In this document: in pieces, positions 1-7,446 of the stretch
Numbering within the stretch: position 1 is the stretch's first letter
Layout: every line of letters begins with the position of its first letter
Source: Rhodoferax sp. GW822-FHT02A01
Lineage (GTDB): Bacteria > Pseudomonadota > Gammaproteobacteria > Burkholderiales > Burkholderiaceae_C
Assembly: GCF_038784515.1 (NCBI RefSeq)
Contig: NZ_CP152376.1
Span: 3,410,001-3,474,000 of the forward strand
Reading direction: 5' to 3'
Length of the DNA: 64,000 nucleotides
The notes under the pieces: model-generated
Database searches by the model: none
What the model saw: the letters and a program-made list of their open reading frames with translations, nothing else
What the model was told of the DNA's origin: nothing
Made by a program: the position numbers and the translations under genes

Positions 1-750
1 AACTGCCCGTACAGTCGACGTCGGTTTAACTGGATCGCTAACTGAAAGGCTTTAGTACCTGCCAGTGACTCGAGTCAATCAAGCGTTGCTTGTTGTGGGC
101 CCGCTTCAAGACTAATGTGTTCCATGCGCCCTGGCTTAAGTTGTCGGCTTTGTGTGATGGTCATCGCAAAGTCAGAGACCACAGAACATGAAAGCAATCG
201 AATGTGTTTCCACTGGCAGCCCCGCACATAGCGCCTTGTCGACAGCCATTCACAGCTATGGAATCTGCAGCTTTTTGTGTTGCTTCGTAGGCAACTGGCT
301 CATCCTTTGTGCTGTTGTACAGAAGTGTGATCACAATTTTTGGTGAGTCAACTTATCCCCTGACGGGTGGCATGAGCAATTTGTGCATTGGCACGCACTA
401 CTCGATTCGGAGGGTGCAACAAGACTTCTGCAGCATTCTGAGTAGCTGGGTTAGACAAATAGGTAGGCGAGTGGGGGATGCTGTCTAGACGTTGATTTTC
501 TCTAGGTCATGTCGTAAGCGATTTAAATTATTTCAAATGATCGTCATGATTATCCCAATAATCACCGCGTAATATAAATAGGCATAAAATGGCATTTTCC
601 AGTTGATGCTGATCTAAGCCCTTGATTGCACACGAAAAATCCCAAACGCCCCGACGGCCAATAGCCGTTCAGCAGTGGTCGCCTTTTGAAGCGCGGTACT
701 TGCCAGCCGGCGCGTGGCCGCTATCGTGTGGGAAAAATCAAGGAGCACTC
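1..750. other. Leading region without a supported gene
   Basis: No frame here combines a start, a ribosome binding site and protein-like composition. A frame upstream of the gene starting at 751 stays open back to a TTG at 622, but it has no Shine-Dalgarno and its extra 43 residues look like translated spacer. The stretch from about 520 to 600 is AT-rich and could hold a promoter for the gene at 751. Confidence 0.5.
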
Positions 751-1017
751 GTGATTGCCAACCTCAACATCTCCGACCACGCATCTGGGGGCTATGTGGT
801 GCACGTGGACAACGGCCTCCCGGGACTGCCATACGCCTCGATTGCGCAGGCTATCGCCGACCATGAAGACATCCCCAGCGAATACGCAACGCACGCGAAC
901 ATTGAGTACCAAGGGGTGCGTTTGGCCACCATGGCCGTGGAGGACATTCGGGGGCGGGGGCATGAGCTTGCGGCTCAGTTGCTTGCCGTGTGGAGCCAGA
1001 TCCAGGCAGAGGCATGA
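751..1017 (+). CDS. Hypothetical small cytoplasmic protein, 88 aa
   Basis: I do not recognise this family. The GTG start is chosen because AAGGAG lies five to six bases upstream, although the frame is open further back to a TTG at 622. The product is soluble, without signal peptide or membrane segment. The second half (HANIEYQGVRLATMAVEDIR and on) looks alpha/beta, and the end is a short helix. A hairpin followed by a T-run lies about 70 bases after the stop, which supports an independent transcription unit ahead of the bufferin operon. It could be a remnant of a larger gene. Confidence 0.5.
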   Translation: MIANLNISDHASGGYVVHVDNGLPGLPYASIAQAIADHEDIPSEYATHANIEYQGVRLATMAVEDIRGRGHELAAQLLAVWSQIQAEA

Positions 1018-1089
1018 TGCGCACGGCATCTGCACTCACACCCTCTACAGAGCCCATGGCACCCCTGAAAGCTCTCACGTGTTCGAGCT

Positions 1090-1117
1090 ATAGCACCTCC
1101 ATGGGAGGCTATGTTTT
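1090..1117 (+). terminator. Probable rho-independent terminator
   Basis: ATAG(CA)CCTCC-ATG-GGAGGCTAT forms a hairpin with a two-base bulge and is followed by GTTTT. It sits between the small gene at 751 and the bufferin operon, where a terminator is expected. Confidence 0.55.
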
Positions 1118-1142
1118 CCTCCTTAACCAATTTTGAGCCTGA

Positions 1143-1170
1143 TGTAAGAATTTTGCGTCCTGTCCGACAG
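1143..1170 (+). promoter_or_regulatory. Possible ECF-sigma-type promoter for the bufferin operon
   Basis: TGTAAG and CCGACAG are separated by 15 bases and lie about 50 bases upstream of the bufA start. Bufferin operons elsewhere are often controlled by ECF sigma factors that use a TGTAA-type -35. No ECF sigma gene is present in this window, so the assignment is tentative. Confidence 0.3.
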
Positions 1171-1221
1171 ATGGTTGTCTGAACTCCTTCAGGCGATCCT
1201 CAACCTAATAAGGACTTAAAA

Positions 1222-1476
1222 ATGGACAGCAAGAAAACCGGTATCGCATTGGCAACGGCAGCCGCAGCACTGTTTGCAATGGGTGCATTCACTGCGCCAG
1301 CAAGCTTTGCGGCTGACATGGGCGTGCACTGTGTAGGCGCTAACAGTTGCAAGGGCACTTCCGAGTGCAAATCCGCCTCCAATGATTGCAAAGGCATGAA
1401 TGCCTGTAAGGGCCAGGGCTGGGTCAGCAAAGTGAACGATGCGGAATGCAAGGCAGCGGGCGGCATGGTCAAGTAA
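1222..1476 (+). CDS. bufA: Bufferin-type metallophore precursor (BufA2-like), 84 aa
   Basis: This is the precursor of a secreted, post-translationally modified copper-buffering peptide. Residues 1 to about 30 are a signal peptide (basic start, alanine-rich core, cleavage near SFAA). The mature part has six cysteines in repeated (N/D)xCKG-like units (VHC, NSCKG, SECK, NDCKG, NACKG, AEC). Such cysteines are the substrate of the DUF692 iron enzyme encoded next. AAGGA lies ten bases before the ATG. In the family, cysteine-derived heterocycles bind copper in the periplasm. The spacing pattern fits the BufA2 group better than the DUF2282/BufA1 group. The copper role here is inferred from family and operon. 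Confidence 0.87.
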   Translation: MDSKKTGIALATAAAALFAMGAFTAPASFAADMGVHCVGANSCKGTSECKSASNDCKGMNACKGQGWVSKVNDAECKAAGGMVK

Positions 1477-1531
1477 AAAGCCAAAGAGGCGAGAGCGATG
1501 TGGGGGAATCCTCCCCTGCGTCGCCAACCAT

Positions 1532-2380
1532 ATGCAATCCAAAATCAACGGCTTTGGCCTGGGCTTGCGAAGTGCCCATTACGCAGACTATTTGGCTGCA
1601 CCCCAGCGCGTAGACTGGCTGGAGATCATTTCGGAAAACTACATGGTGGAGGGCGGCAAGCCCATTCACTTTCTCGATCGAATTCGCCAGGACTACAGCA
1701 TGGTGATGCACGGAGTCTCGTTGTCCATTGGCAGCGCAGATCCGCTGGACATGGACTATCTGGCACGGCTTAAGGCTTTGGCAGCGCGCATCCAGCCGGG
1801 CTGGATTTCCGACCATCTTTGCTGGACCGGGGTGGCTGGATTAAACACGCATGACCTGCTGCCCTTGCCGCTAAACAATGAAACCTTGCAGCACGTATGC
1901 GCCCAAATCGGACGGGTACAGGAATTCTTGGGACGCCCTCTGGTGATTGAGAATCCTTCCAGCTACATTCAATTCCACCAGGACGAAATGGCCGAGTGGG
2001 AATTCATCCGCGATATGGTGTCGTGCAGTGGCTGCGAGCTGCTGCTGGATGTGAACAACGTCTATGTCAGCAGCGTCAACCACGGCTTTGACCCGTACCG
2101 TTACATAGATACTATACCGGCTGCCAGCGTGCGCCAAATTCATCTTGCGGGTCACGAAGACCATGGCGAATACATCATCGACACCCACGATCAGTCGATT
2201 TCTGACCCAGTCTGGGCACTGTATGCCTACACGCTTAAGCGCATCGGCTGGGTCCCCACGATGATCGAACGCGACGATCACATTCCGCCACTGCCTGAGC
2301 TTGTATTGGAACTGGACCGGGCTCGGCAAGTGGCTGCACAGGTCCAGTGCCAACCACAGACAGTGGATGCAATGCCATGA
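1532..2380 (+). CDS. bufB: DUF692 multinuclear iron oxidase, bufferin maturase BufB, 282 aa
   Basis: A DUF692/MNIO family enzyme of typical length. It belongs to the TIM-barrel, multi-iron enzymes related to MbnB that convert peptide cysteines to thiooxazole-type rings. Family landmarks visible are the N-terminal GFGLGLR, LEIISENYM, MVMHGVSLSIGS, ISDHLCW, IENPSSY, LLDVNNVYVSS and IHLAGHEDHG, which supply the His/Asp/Glu iron ligands. The frame is open upstream into bufA, but the ATG at 1532 aligns with the family start. Its stop overlaps the start of bufC (ATGA), so the two are translationally coupled, as expected for the enzyme and its leader-binding partner. Confidence 0.94.
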   Translation: MQSKINGFGLGLRSAHYADYLAAPQRVDWLEIISENYMVEGGKPIHFLDRIRQDYSMVMHGVSLSIGSADPLDMDYLARLKALAARIQPGWISDHLCWTGVAGLNTHDLLPLPLNNETLQHVCAQIGRVQEFLGRPLVIENPSSYIQFHQDEMAEWEFIRDMVSCSGCELLLDVNNVYVSSVNHGFDPYRYIDTIPAASVRQIHLAGHEDHGEYIIDTHDQSISDPVWALYAYTLKRIGWVPTMIERDDHIPPLPELVLELDRARQVAAQVQCQPQTVDAMP

Positions 2381-3126
2381 TGCTTTCAGATCTGCAAAAT
2401 GACTTTCAGAAACAGGTGAGCGGCGATCAGTCCCTGGGAAGTGAGCGGGTCAGCTTCCATGGCCACATGGAGATTTACCGCAACGCCTACCAAGTCCGCC
2501 TGCGCGAGGCGCTGGCCGATAACTACCCGGTGTTGTACCGATCGCTGGGAGACGAGGCCTTTGCCGAGCTGACGAGTGCCTACTGCCAAGCACACCCGTC
2601 GCGCCACCGCTCTATTCGCTGGTGGGGAGACTCTTTGGTTACCTTCATGCGCAACCATCCCGAACACACTCCACATCCGGCGCTGGTGGACATTGCCCAA
2701 ATGGACTGGGCGCTGCGTGGTGCTTTCGATGCCGCCAATGCCGATTGCTTGACGCACACTGACCTGGTGAGCCTGGCGCCAGACGCTTGGCCGGAGATGC
2801 GCCTGAGCCCGGTGCCCTCTATACGAATGGTCCGATTGGATTGGGCGGTGGAAGGACTTTGGCATGCACTGCAAGATGATCCTGAAGCTACGACAGAGGC
2901 GCCGCGGCCGCACGAGCACGTTGTGCTGGTCTGGCGCCAAGGCCTTGAGTGCCACTGGCGCAGTCTGCCGATACACGAACATCGCGCTCTGGAGTTGGTG
3001 CAGCAAGGGGTATGCTTTGGCGAGCTGTGCACAAACTTGCAGCTGGATGGAGATGCTTACGCCGCCGATACGTCCGTACGCCTGCTGGGAAATTGGGTGG
3101 CAGAAGGCCTTCTAGCCAGAGCATGA
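2377..3126 (+). CDS. bufC: DUF2063 substrate-recognition partner BufC, 249 aa
   Basis: A DUF2063 (HvfC/BufC N-terminal) family protein. The opening MLSDLQNDFQ..., followed by HMEIYRNAYQVRLREALADNYPVL, is the characteristic helical N-terminal signature. Partner proteins of this type bind the leader of the precursor and present it to the DUF692 enzyme. The start is fixed by the ATGA overlap with bufB. The C-terminal half (residues ~150-249) has the usual mixed alpha/beta, winged-helix-like character. Its own stop overlaps the next ATG, so all of bufB, bufC and the following membrane gene form one coupled operon. Confidence 0.91.
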   Translation: MMLSDLQNDFQKQVSGDQSLGSERVSFHGHMEIYRNAYQVRLREALADNYPVLYRSLGDEAFAELTSAYCQAHPSRHRSIRWWGDSLVTFMRNHPEHTPHPALVDIAQMDWALRGAFDAANADCLTHTDLVSLAPDAWPEMRLSPVPSIRMVRLDWAVEGLWHALQDDPEATTEAPRPHEHVVLVWRQGLECHWRSLPIHEHRALELVQQGVCFGELCTNLQLDGDAYAADTSVRLLGNWVAEGLLARA

Positions 3127-3431
3127 TGGCTGCTCGTAATTTGCAGCGACTTTACCCCTGGTTCCGGCGCCACAGGGCGTCATGTTTTGCCATCATGACG
3201 GTGGGCTTCGTGCTGTGTGGAGCGCTCTCATTGGACTTGGTGCGTCTATTCACACTAAACGGTGAATTGCTTTGGATGCATGGTTGGCAGGCTGTGATGG
3301 ATGGCGGTTTGATGCAATTGGCAGAGTTACTTGTGAAGGCACTCGCAGCCAACGGTTCTTACCTGGTCTTCAAATGTTGTGAACACGCGCTGGTTCATTC
3401 TCTGATGGCGTCAGATGCGCATGATGGTTAG
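3123..3431 (+). CDS. Small membrane protein encoded in the bufferin operon, 102 aa
   Basis: Its ATG overlaps the bufC stop (ATGA), so it is translated as part of the bufferin operon. I do not recognise the family. A basic start (RRHR) is followed by one clear membrane span at about residues 18-38 (FAIMTVGFVLCGALSL...). A second, more amphipathic helix lies at 60-80. A conserved-looking tail contains KCCEHALVH near residue 90, with two adjacent cysteines and two histidines that could bind metal. Many bufferin operons end with a DoxX-type protein; this one is too short and has too few spans for DoxX. Confidence 0.7.
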   Translation: MMAARNLQRLYPWFRRHRASCFAIMTVGFVLCGALSLDLVRLFTLNGELLWMHGWQAVMDGGLMQLAELLVKALAANGSYLVFKCCEHALVHSLMASDAHDG

Positions 3432-3527
3432 CGAGGTGACTTGCCAAATGCGCTGTTGCCGATTTGAGACGCGCATCTGTATTGGCCAAAGAGGCTGCAG
3501 CTAGGAGCTGCATCCCGTCAGTATGAG

Positions 3528-3808
3528 GCGGCCAGCTTTGGGTTGACGATTGGAAAGTCGATGTCGGACAACGACGTCGGCGTCGCAAACCTCGTCGAGG
3601 GCCCGGTGGTGGACGTCGTCCGTGTTGAACGCGAGCTGACGCTGCCAGACGGTCTCTTTCAACTACAGCCGTCGGTATTGGTTGGTCAGGGCCCTTCAGT
3701 CCCGTTCTATGCCACGCGTCTTGCCGACCTCCTCGAACGCGTCGCAGATGTCTGAGTGTCGTCGAGGATCGTGCTGCCGGTGTCGAAGGTCGCAGCTTTG
3801 ATGGGCAT
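3528..3808 (-). pseudogene. Decayed haloacid dehalogenase type II gene (N-terminal part)
   Basis: An AAAGGAG site precedes an ATG that begins MPIKAATFDTGSTILDD, the HAD motif I (DxGxT) of type II dehalogenase-like proteins. The frame then shifts. The neighbouring frame continues with DAFEEVGKTRGIERD, stop, RALTNQYRRL, stop, LKETVWQRQLAFNTDDVHHRAL, which reads like the helical cap region of the same family. At least one frameshift and two stop codons (one where a conserved Trp follows RD) make it non-functional. It lies 23 bases after the CcdA-like gene and was probably the last gene of that operon. An intact relative is at 55.2 kb. Confidence 0.75.
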
Positions 3809-3830
3809 GGGCGCTCCTTTGAAGATGTGG

Positions 3831-4559
3831 TCAATAGCGTGTGGTCAATTGGATGAGCCAAGCGGGAGAGTGGTCGACCAGCCAAGACTCGATCGGCTTG
3901 TCGGCTCCCGACAGGATCATTGCGGCCAACGCGATCATGACCGCCCCCATGAGCATCTTGCCGGCCTTGCCCGCCTGCATGAGTTTGCTGCGCATTTTGT
4001 TCATGGCGCCGCGCCCGACGTAGGCCAAGCCCACCACGGGCAAGGCAGCTCCGACCCCGAAGACGCCCATAAGCAAGGCCACTTGGGGAAGTTGAGAGCC
4101 CTGGCTCGCCAGCACCACGGCCGCTCCCAGCGTCGGGCCGACGCAGGGGCTCCAGACCACGCCTAGGACCAGGCCGATGGTGAACTGGCCCCACAGGCCG
4201 TCGAGGTTCATGCGCGTGATCAAGTTGTTGCCTGCGTCGCCGATACCCGAGGTGGCCGAGGCGAAGCGCTGCTGGAGGCTCGTCGACATCAGCACCAGGC
4301 CGAGCAAGCCGAGGATGGCGGCTCCGACGCCCCTGAAGATCGCTGGGTCGAGGTCCAACGCGGAACCTGCCCAGGCCAGGCCCGTGCCGATGATGGCGTA
4401 GGAGATGGCCAAGCCCCCGGCCAAGGCCAGCGGCGCGCGCGGGTGCGCGTTGGTCGCGGTTCCCAGCAGGATGGGGATGATCGGCAGCACGCAAGGTGAG
4501 AGCGTCGAGAGCACCCCCGCCAGGAAGCCAAAACCGTAAGAGCCGAACCCAAATTCCAT
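3831..4559 (-). CDS. CcdA/DsbD-type transmembrane thiol:disulfide carrier, 243 aa or slightly less
   Basis: A polytopic membrane protein of the CcdA family (cytochrome c biogenesis transmembrane region), which moves electrons from cytoplasmic thioredoxin to periplasmic thiol proteins. Six hydrophobic segments are visible. The redox cysteines sit in the expected places: STLSPCVLP in helix 1 (Cys23) and VWSPCVGPT in helix 4 (Cys139). The ATG overlaps the stop of the upstream thioredoxin gene (TGATG), so it is translationally coupled to it. The obvious electron acceptor is that secreted thioredoxin. A GTG one codon upstream is an alternative start. Confidence 0.93.
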   Translation of the reverse strand: MEFGFGSYGFGFLAGVLSTLSPCVLPIIPILLGTATNAHPRAPLALAGGLAISYAIIGTGLAWAGSALDLDPAIFRGVGAAILGLLGLVLMSTSLQQRFASATSGIGDAGNNLITRMNLDGLWGQFTIGLVLGVVWSPCVGPTLGAAVVLASQGSQLPQVALLMGVFGVGAALPVVGLAYVGRGAMNKMRSKLMQAGKAGKMLMGAVMIALAAMILSGADKPIESWLVDHSPAWLIQLTTRY

Positions 4560-4945
4560 CACTGGACCGTCTTCTTGATCAGGCCTTCAAGGCCCTCTGG
4601 GGTGGTGTCGCCGGCGGAGCGGGCCACTTCCTTGCCACCCTTGAAGGCGACCAGGGTGCTTTGCATGGAGACCTTGAACTTCTTGAGTGTGGGCTTCTCA
4701 GAGTCGAAGTCGACGGTCAGCAACGTCACATCCTTGTAGGCTGGTTGCTTCATTAGGCCGTCGATGATGGGTTTTTGGGCCTTGCAGGTAGGGCACCAGG
4801 TGGCGCTGACGTCGACCACGACAGGCTTGCCCTCCTGGGCAAGCCTGTCAAAGTCGGGCTGGGTGTAGGGCTTGATCTCGCCAGCAATGGCGATCGAGGC
4901 GATGACCGAGAGGGCGAACAGCGTAGTGGACTTGATGAGGTTCAT
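4559..4945 (-). CDS. Exported thioredoxin-family protein, 128 aa
   Basis: A signal peptide (residues 1-21, ending in IAIAG) is followed by a thioredoxin fold with the active-site WCPTC at 50-54. Downstream are a cis-proline region (SMQSTLVAFKGGKEV) and the C-terminal helix. AAGGAG is placed correctly before the ATG. It resembles the C-terminal domain of DsbD as a stand-alone protein. It probably acts in the periplasm and is reduced by the CcdA-like protein encoded immediately after it. The position next to a copper-binding bufferin operon suggests a role in keeping cysteine-rich or metal-exposed proteins reduced, but that is inference. Confidence 0.94.
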   Translation of the reverse strand: MNLIKSTTLFALSVIASIAIAGEIKPYTQPDFDRLAQEGKPVVVDVSATWCPTCKAQKPIIDGLMKQPAYKDVTLLTVDFDSEKPTLKKFKVSMQSTLVAFKGGKEVARSAGDTTPEGLEGLIKKTVQ

Positions 4946-5044
4946 GGGTTTCTCCTTAGATTAGCGGTTGGGTTTGAAGATTTTTTGAAGCGATGTGGTG
5001 GAAGCGGTCAAGGCAGTGAGATCCTCGGTGTCCCATGGCAGCGG

Positions 5045-5278
5045 CTAGGCGGCCATGGGCATCATCATGCAGCCTGGCACCATCTCATCCATGTAGATCG
5101 TCTTGCGCCCGGGCAGGTCCTTCGCCATGGCGACCGTGTGGGGATAGGGCATGGTGTCATTGAAGAGACTCTCGCTAGGGTGGAGTCTCCGGCGAGCGGC
5201 TTGCAACCGGTCCACCGCCATGGTGCCCACGACGGCCAGGAAGAAGAGAACTGCGGCGCTGAGAGTCTTTGGGAGCAT
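5045..5278 (-). CDS. Small membrane-anchored protein with Met-rich C-terminus, 77 aa
   Basis: Not recognised. The N-terminal 20 residues form one hydrophobic anchor or uncleaved signal (AAVLFFLAVVGTMAV). A short polar domain follows, ending in EMVPGCMMMPMAA, a Cys/Met cluster of the kind that can bind Cu(I). It is the first gene of the unit leading to the thioredoxin and CcdA genes, about 100 bases upstream of the former. The ribosome binding site is weak, so the start is less certain. The Met-rich tail and the neighbours suggest periplasmic metal or thiol handling; there is no direct evidence. Confidence 0.62.
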   Translation of the reverse strand: MLPKTLSAAVLFFLAVVGTMAVDRLQAARRRLHPSESLFNDTMPYPHTVAMAKDLPGRKTIYMDEMVPGCMMMPMAA

Positions 5279-5631
5279 GGGGGCATGGCGTTTCTTCGGT
5301 TGTTTGACGCTAAGAGGCGGCGAAGGCCGATACGGATTTGCGGTACCAAAATTTTCTCTTTGTTAGTCGCGGCGGGGGCTCGTTCCTTACAAATTCTGGG
5401 CCGCCGTTCGTCCAGGACGAAATCCAATCGACATATATCGATGCGTTCAACGTGCCATGGTTGGTGTTGACGACTGAGTCCTTTCTTTGCTGCGTACTGA
5501 CGATTTCCGGCTAATCTACATGATGGGAGGATGACTGGGGAGTTGATCCGCAAGGAAGTAGGACGATGGCTTCAATGATTGAAATTCGCACTACTTGCAT
5601 AAATGTAATGAGTTTATTAAACTAGGCTCAA
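5279..5631. other. Divergent intergenic region
   Basis: This separates the minus-strand redox operon from the plus-strand abiE pair. No open frame with a ribosome binding site is seen. The last 40 bases hold the abiE promoter. The rest is presumably the promoter region of the minus-strand operon. Confidence 0.6.
5595..5623 (+). promoter_or_regulatory. abiE promoter abutting the start codon
   Basis: TTGCAT and TAAACT are spaced 17 bases apart, a good sigma-70 promoter. The predicted transcription start falls only one or two bases before the abiEi ATG, so the mRNA would be leaderless or nearly so. ATAAA and TTTAT form a small inverted repeat inside the spacer, a plausible site for AbiEi autorepression, which is known for this family. 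Confidence 0.55.
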
Positions 5632-6231
5632 ATGAATCAATCCGAGCACATTCTTGAACTCGCCCGGCACCTGCATGTGCTGCGGGCTGCGGATGTGCGT
5701 GCGCATGGTTGGTCACCGCAACTCTTGCTGCGGCTCCATCAGGACGGCAAGCTGCAGCGGCTTGCCCGGGGCTTGTATGGATTGCCTGACGCCGAGGTCA
5801 CGGAGCACCAGACGCTAATCGAGGTCTGCCAGCGTGTCCCCAAAGCCGTGCTGTGCCTGCTGAGCGCGCTGCAATTCCACGAGATCGGCACACAACTGCC
5901 GCATGAGGTCTGGGTCGCGTTGCCCGAGGCGACGCAGACACCCACGCTGAGTTACCCAGCATTGCGCATCACTCGCCTGCGTGGCGCCGCGTACAGTGAA
6001 GGCATCCAAACAGTGACGGACCACGGCGCCCCCATCCGGGTGTACAGCGTTGCCAAGACAGTGACAGACTGCTTCAAGTTTCGAAACAAGATCGGCCTGG
6101 ACGTGGCACTGGAGGCGCTGAAAGATGCCTGGCGCAGCCGCAAAGTCACCATGGACGAGCTGAGCCACTTCGCCAAGATCAACCGGGTCGAACGTGTCAT
6201 GCAACCCTACCTAGAGGCGGTGACGCAATGA
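5632..6231 (+). CDS. abiEi: AbiEi antitoxin/transcriptional repressor of a type IV toxin-antitoxin system, 199 aa
   Basis: An AbiEi-family protein with an N-terminal winged-helix DNA-binding domain (residues ~5-55; VLRAADVRAHGWSPQLLLRL, then the RLARGLYGLPD wing) and a C-terminal antitoxin domain. Family hallmarks are the LSALQFHEIGTQLP stretch, the PIRVYSVAKTVTDCFKFRNKIG motif and a basic C-terminal helix. In known systems it represses its own promoter and counteracts the nucleotidyltransferase toxin without direct binding. The stop overlaps the toxin start (ATGA). The near-leaderless promoter just upstream fits tight autoregulation. Confidence 0.93.
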   Translation: MNQSEHILELARHLHVLRAADVRAHGWSPQLLLRLHQDGKLQRLARGLYGLPDAEVTEHQTLIEVCQRVPKAVLCLLSALQFHEIGTQLPHEVWVALPEATQTPTLSYPALRITRLRGAAYSEGIQTVTDHGAPIRVYSVAKTVTDCFKFRNKIGLDVALEALKDAWRSRKVTMDELSHFAKINRVERVMQPYLEAVTQ

Positions 6232-7130
6232 GCGCCAACCGGTCTGCGTCCATCCTGGCCCGGCTACTGACGCTTGCCAAGCAGCGGGGCGATGACTACA
6301 ACCTGCTACTCAACCGCTTCGCAATGGAGCGCCTGCTGGTGCGCGTGAGCACATCAGCGCATGCCGAACGTTTCCTGCTCAAGGGTGCGTTGCTCTTTGC
6401 GCTGTGGTACGACACCCCACACCGCCCGACCCGTGATGCTGATCTGCTGGGTTTCGGTCCCGACGATGAGGCGAGCCTGATCGCCATCTTCCGCGAAATT
6501 GTCGCCATGGACCTGTGTGACGGCATCGTGTTTGACACTGAATCCGTGAAGGCAGAGGCCATTCGAGAAGACAATACTTACGGTGGCACACGCATTACGT
6601 TAGTGGCACGCGTAGGCTCGGCACGCTGCGCCTTGCAGATAGACGTGGGCTTTGGTGACGCAGTGACACCAGGACCGCAGACTGTGGTGTATCCGACCTT
6701 GCTGGAAGACTTCCTGGCTCCCACTCTGCGGGTCTATCCGGTCTATACCGTAATTGCCGAGAAGTACCAGGCCATGGTGATGCTGGGGCAGGCAAACAGT
6801 CGCATGAAAGACTTCTTCGACCTCGCGGTGATCGCCAGGCGCACGGAACTGGATGGCGCAACGCTGGCCGCGGCCATTGCCGCCACCTTTGCCCGGCGCC
6901 AGACGGCTCTACCCAGGCAACCTCCATTGGCCTTGACGAAGCTGTTCAGTGAAGACGCAGGCAAGCTTCGTCAATGGCAGGCGTTCTTGAACAAGAACCG
7001 CCTCGCCGCAGCCAGTCTGCAAGACACTGTCAATTTGCTGCAGGAACTGCTGTGGCCCCCAACAGAGGTTGCCACCGCCAATAGTCAGATGCAGGCGATC
7101 TGGAGTCCAAGCTCCTTGGGCTGGGTGTAA
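6228..7130 (+). CDS. abiEii: AbiEii nucleotidyltransferase toxin, 300 aa
   Basis: A nucleotidyl transferase AbiEii/AbiGii family protein. Motif I is KGALLF (52-57) with TRDADLL (68-74), where Asp70 and Asp72 are the metal-binding pair. A third acidic position lies in QIDVGFGD (137-144). The conserved IAEKYQAMV and RMKDFFDL motifs are at 176-199. All catalytic motifs appear intact, so the toxin should be active. Related toxins transfer nucleotides to tRNA or other acceptors and cause abortive infection. Translational coupling with abiEi secures the antitoxin-first order. Confidence 0.94.
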   Translation: MSANRSASILARLLTLAKQRGDDYNLLLNRFAMERLLVRVSTSAHAERFLLKGALLFALWYDTPHRPTRDADLLGFGPDDEASLIAIFREIVAMDLCDGIVFDTESVKAEAIREDNTYGGTRITLVARVGSARCALQIDVGFGDAVTPGPQTVVYPTLLEDFLAPTLRVYPVYTVIAEKYQAMVMLGQANSRMKDFFDLAVIARRTELDGATLAAAIAATFARRQTALPRQPPLALTKLFSEDAGKLRQWQAFLNKNRLAAASLQDTVNLLQELLWPPTEVATANSQMQAIWSPSSLGWV

Positions 7131-7164
7131 TAGGAGTCAATGCCAATTATTGCGAGGACGCAGC

Positions 7165-7446
7165 TTGAAAACTAAATTGAGCATTTGTAGAAAGCATGAA
7201 TCAGTCATAGGCGAGAGTCCATCAGACTTTGGCCAACTTGTGCACGAGCGCGGCGTGACACATGGACATTCGCAGGTCCGCTTGGCTGTCATGGGTCGGT
7301 GTAGGTGTGTGTTCGTCAACCAGCTCAGGCACGGCACCCTTGTGGATCTCGAAGTCTCCAAGCGCATGAGGCTTCTGGACGTCTTAGGAATCAATCGGGA
7401 TGCGTGGACCCCGCAGCTGCGCCTGCCACGGGAGGCCTGGCTCTAA
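7165..7446 (+). CDS. Hypothetical protein upstream of the zinc-ribbon gene, 93 aa
   Basis: Not recognised. The TTG start is proposed because GAGG lies upstream and the frame is not protein-like further back into abiEii. The stop TAA shares its last base with the ATG of the next gene (TAATG), a coupling that argues for real translation. The protein is basic and soluble, with an Ile/Val/Leu-rich middle (VNQLRHGTLVDLEVSKRMRL). It may be a small regulator or a truncated gene. Confidence 0.45.
   Translation: MKTKLSICRKHESVIGESPSDFGQLVHERGVTHGHSQVRLAVMGRCRCVFVNQLRHGTLVDLEVSKRMRLLDVLGINRDAWTPQLRLPREAWL

Noticed and set aside
3370..4494. Long Arg/Gly/Pro-rich minus-strand frame of 374 codons
   Set aside because: It is an out-of-frame shadow of the CcdA-like gene and of the HAD remnant; no ribosome binding site, and the CcdA frame has clear membrane and cysteine signatures.
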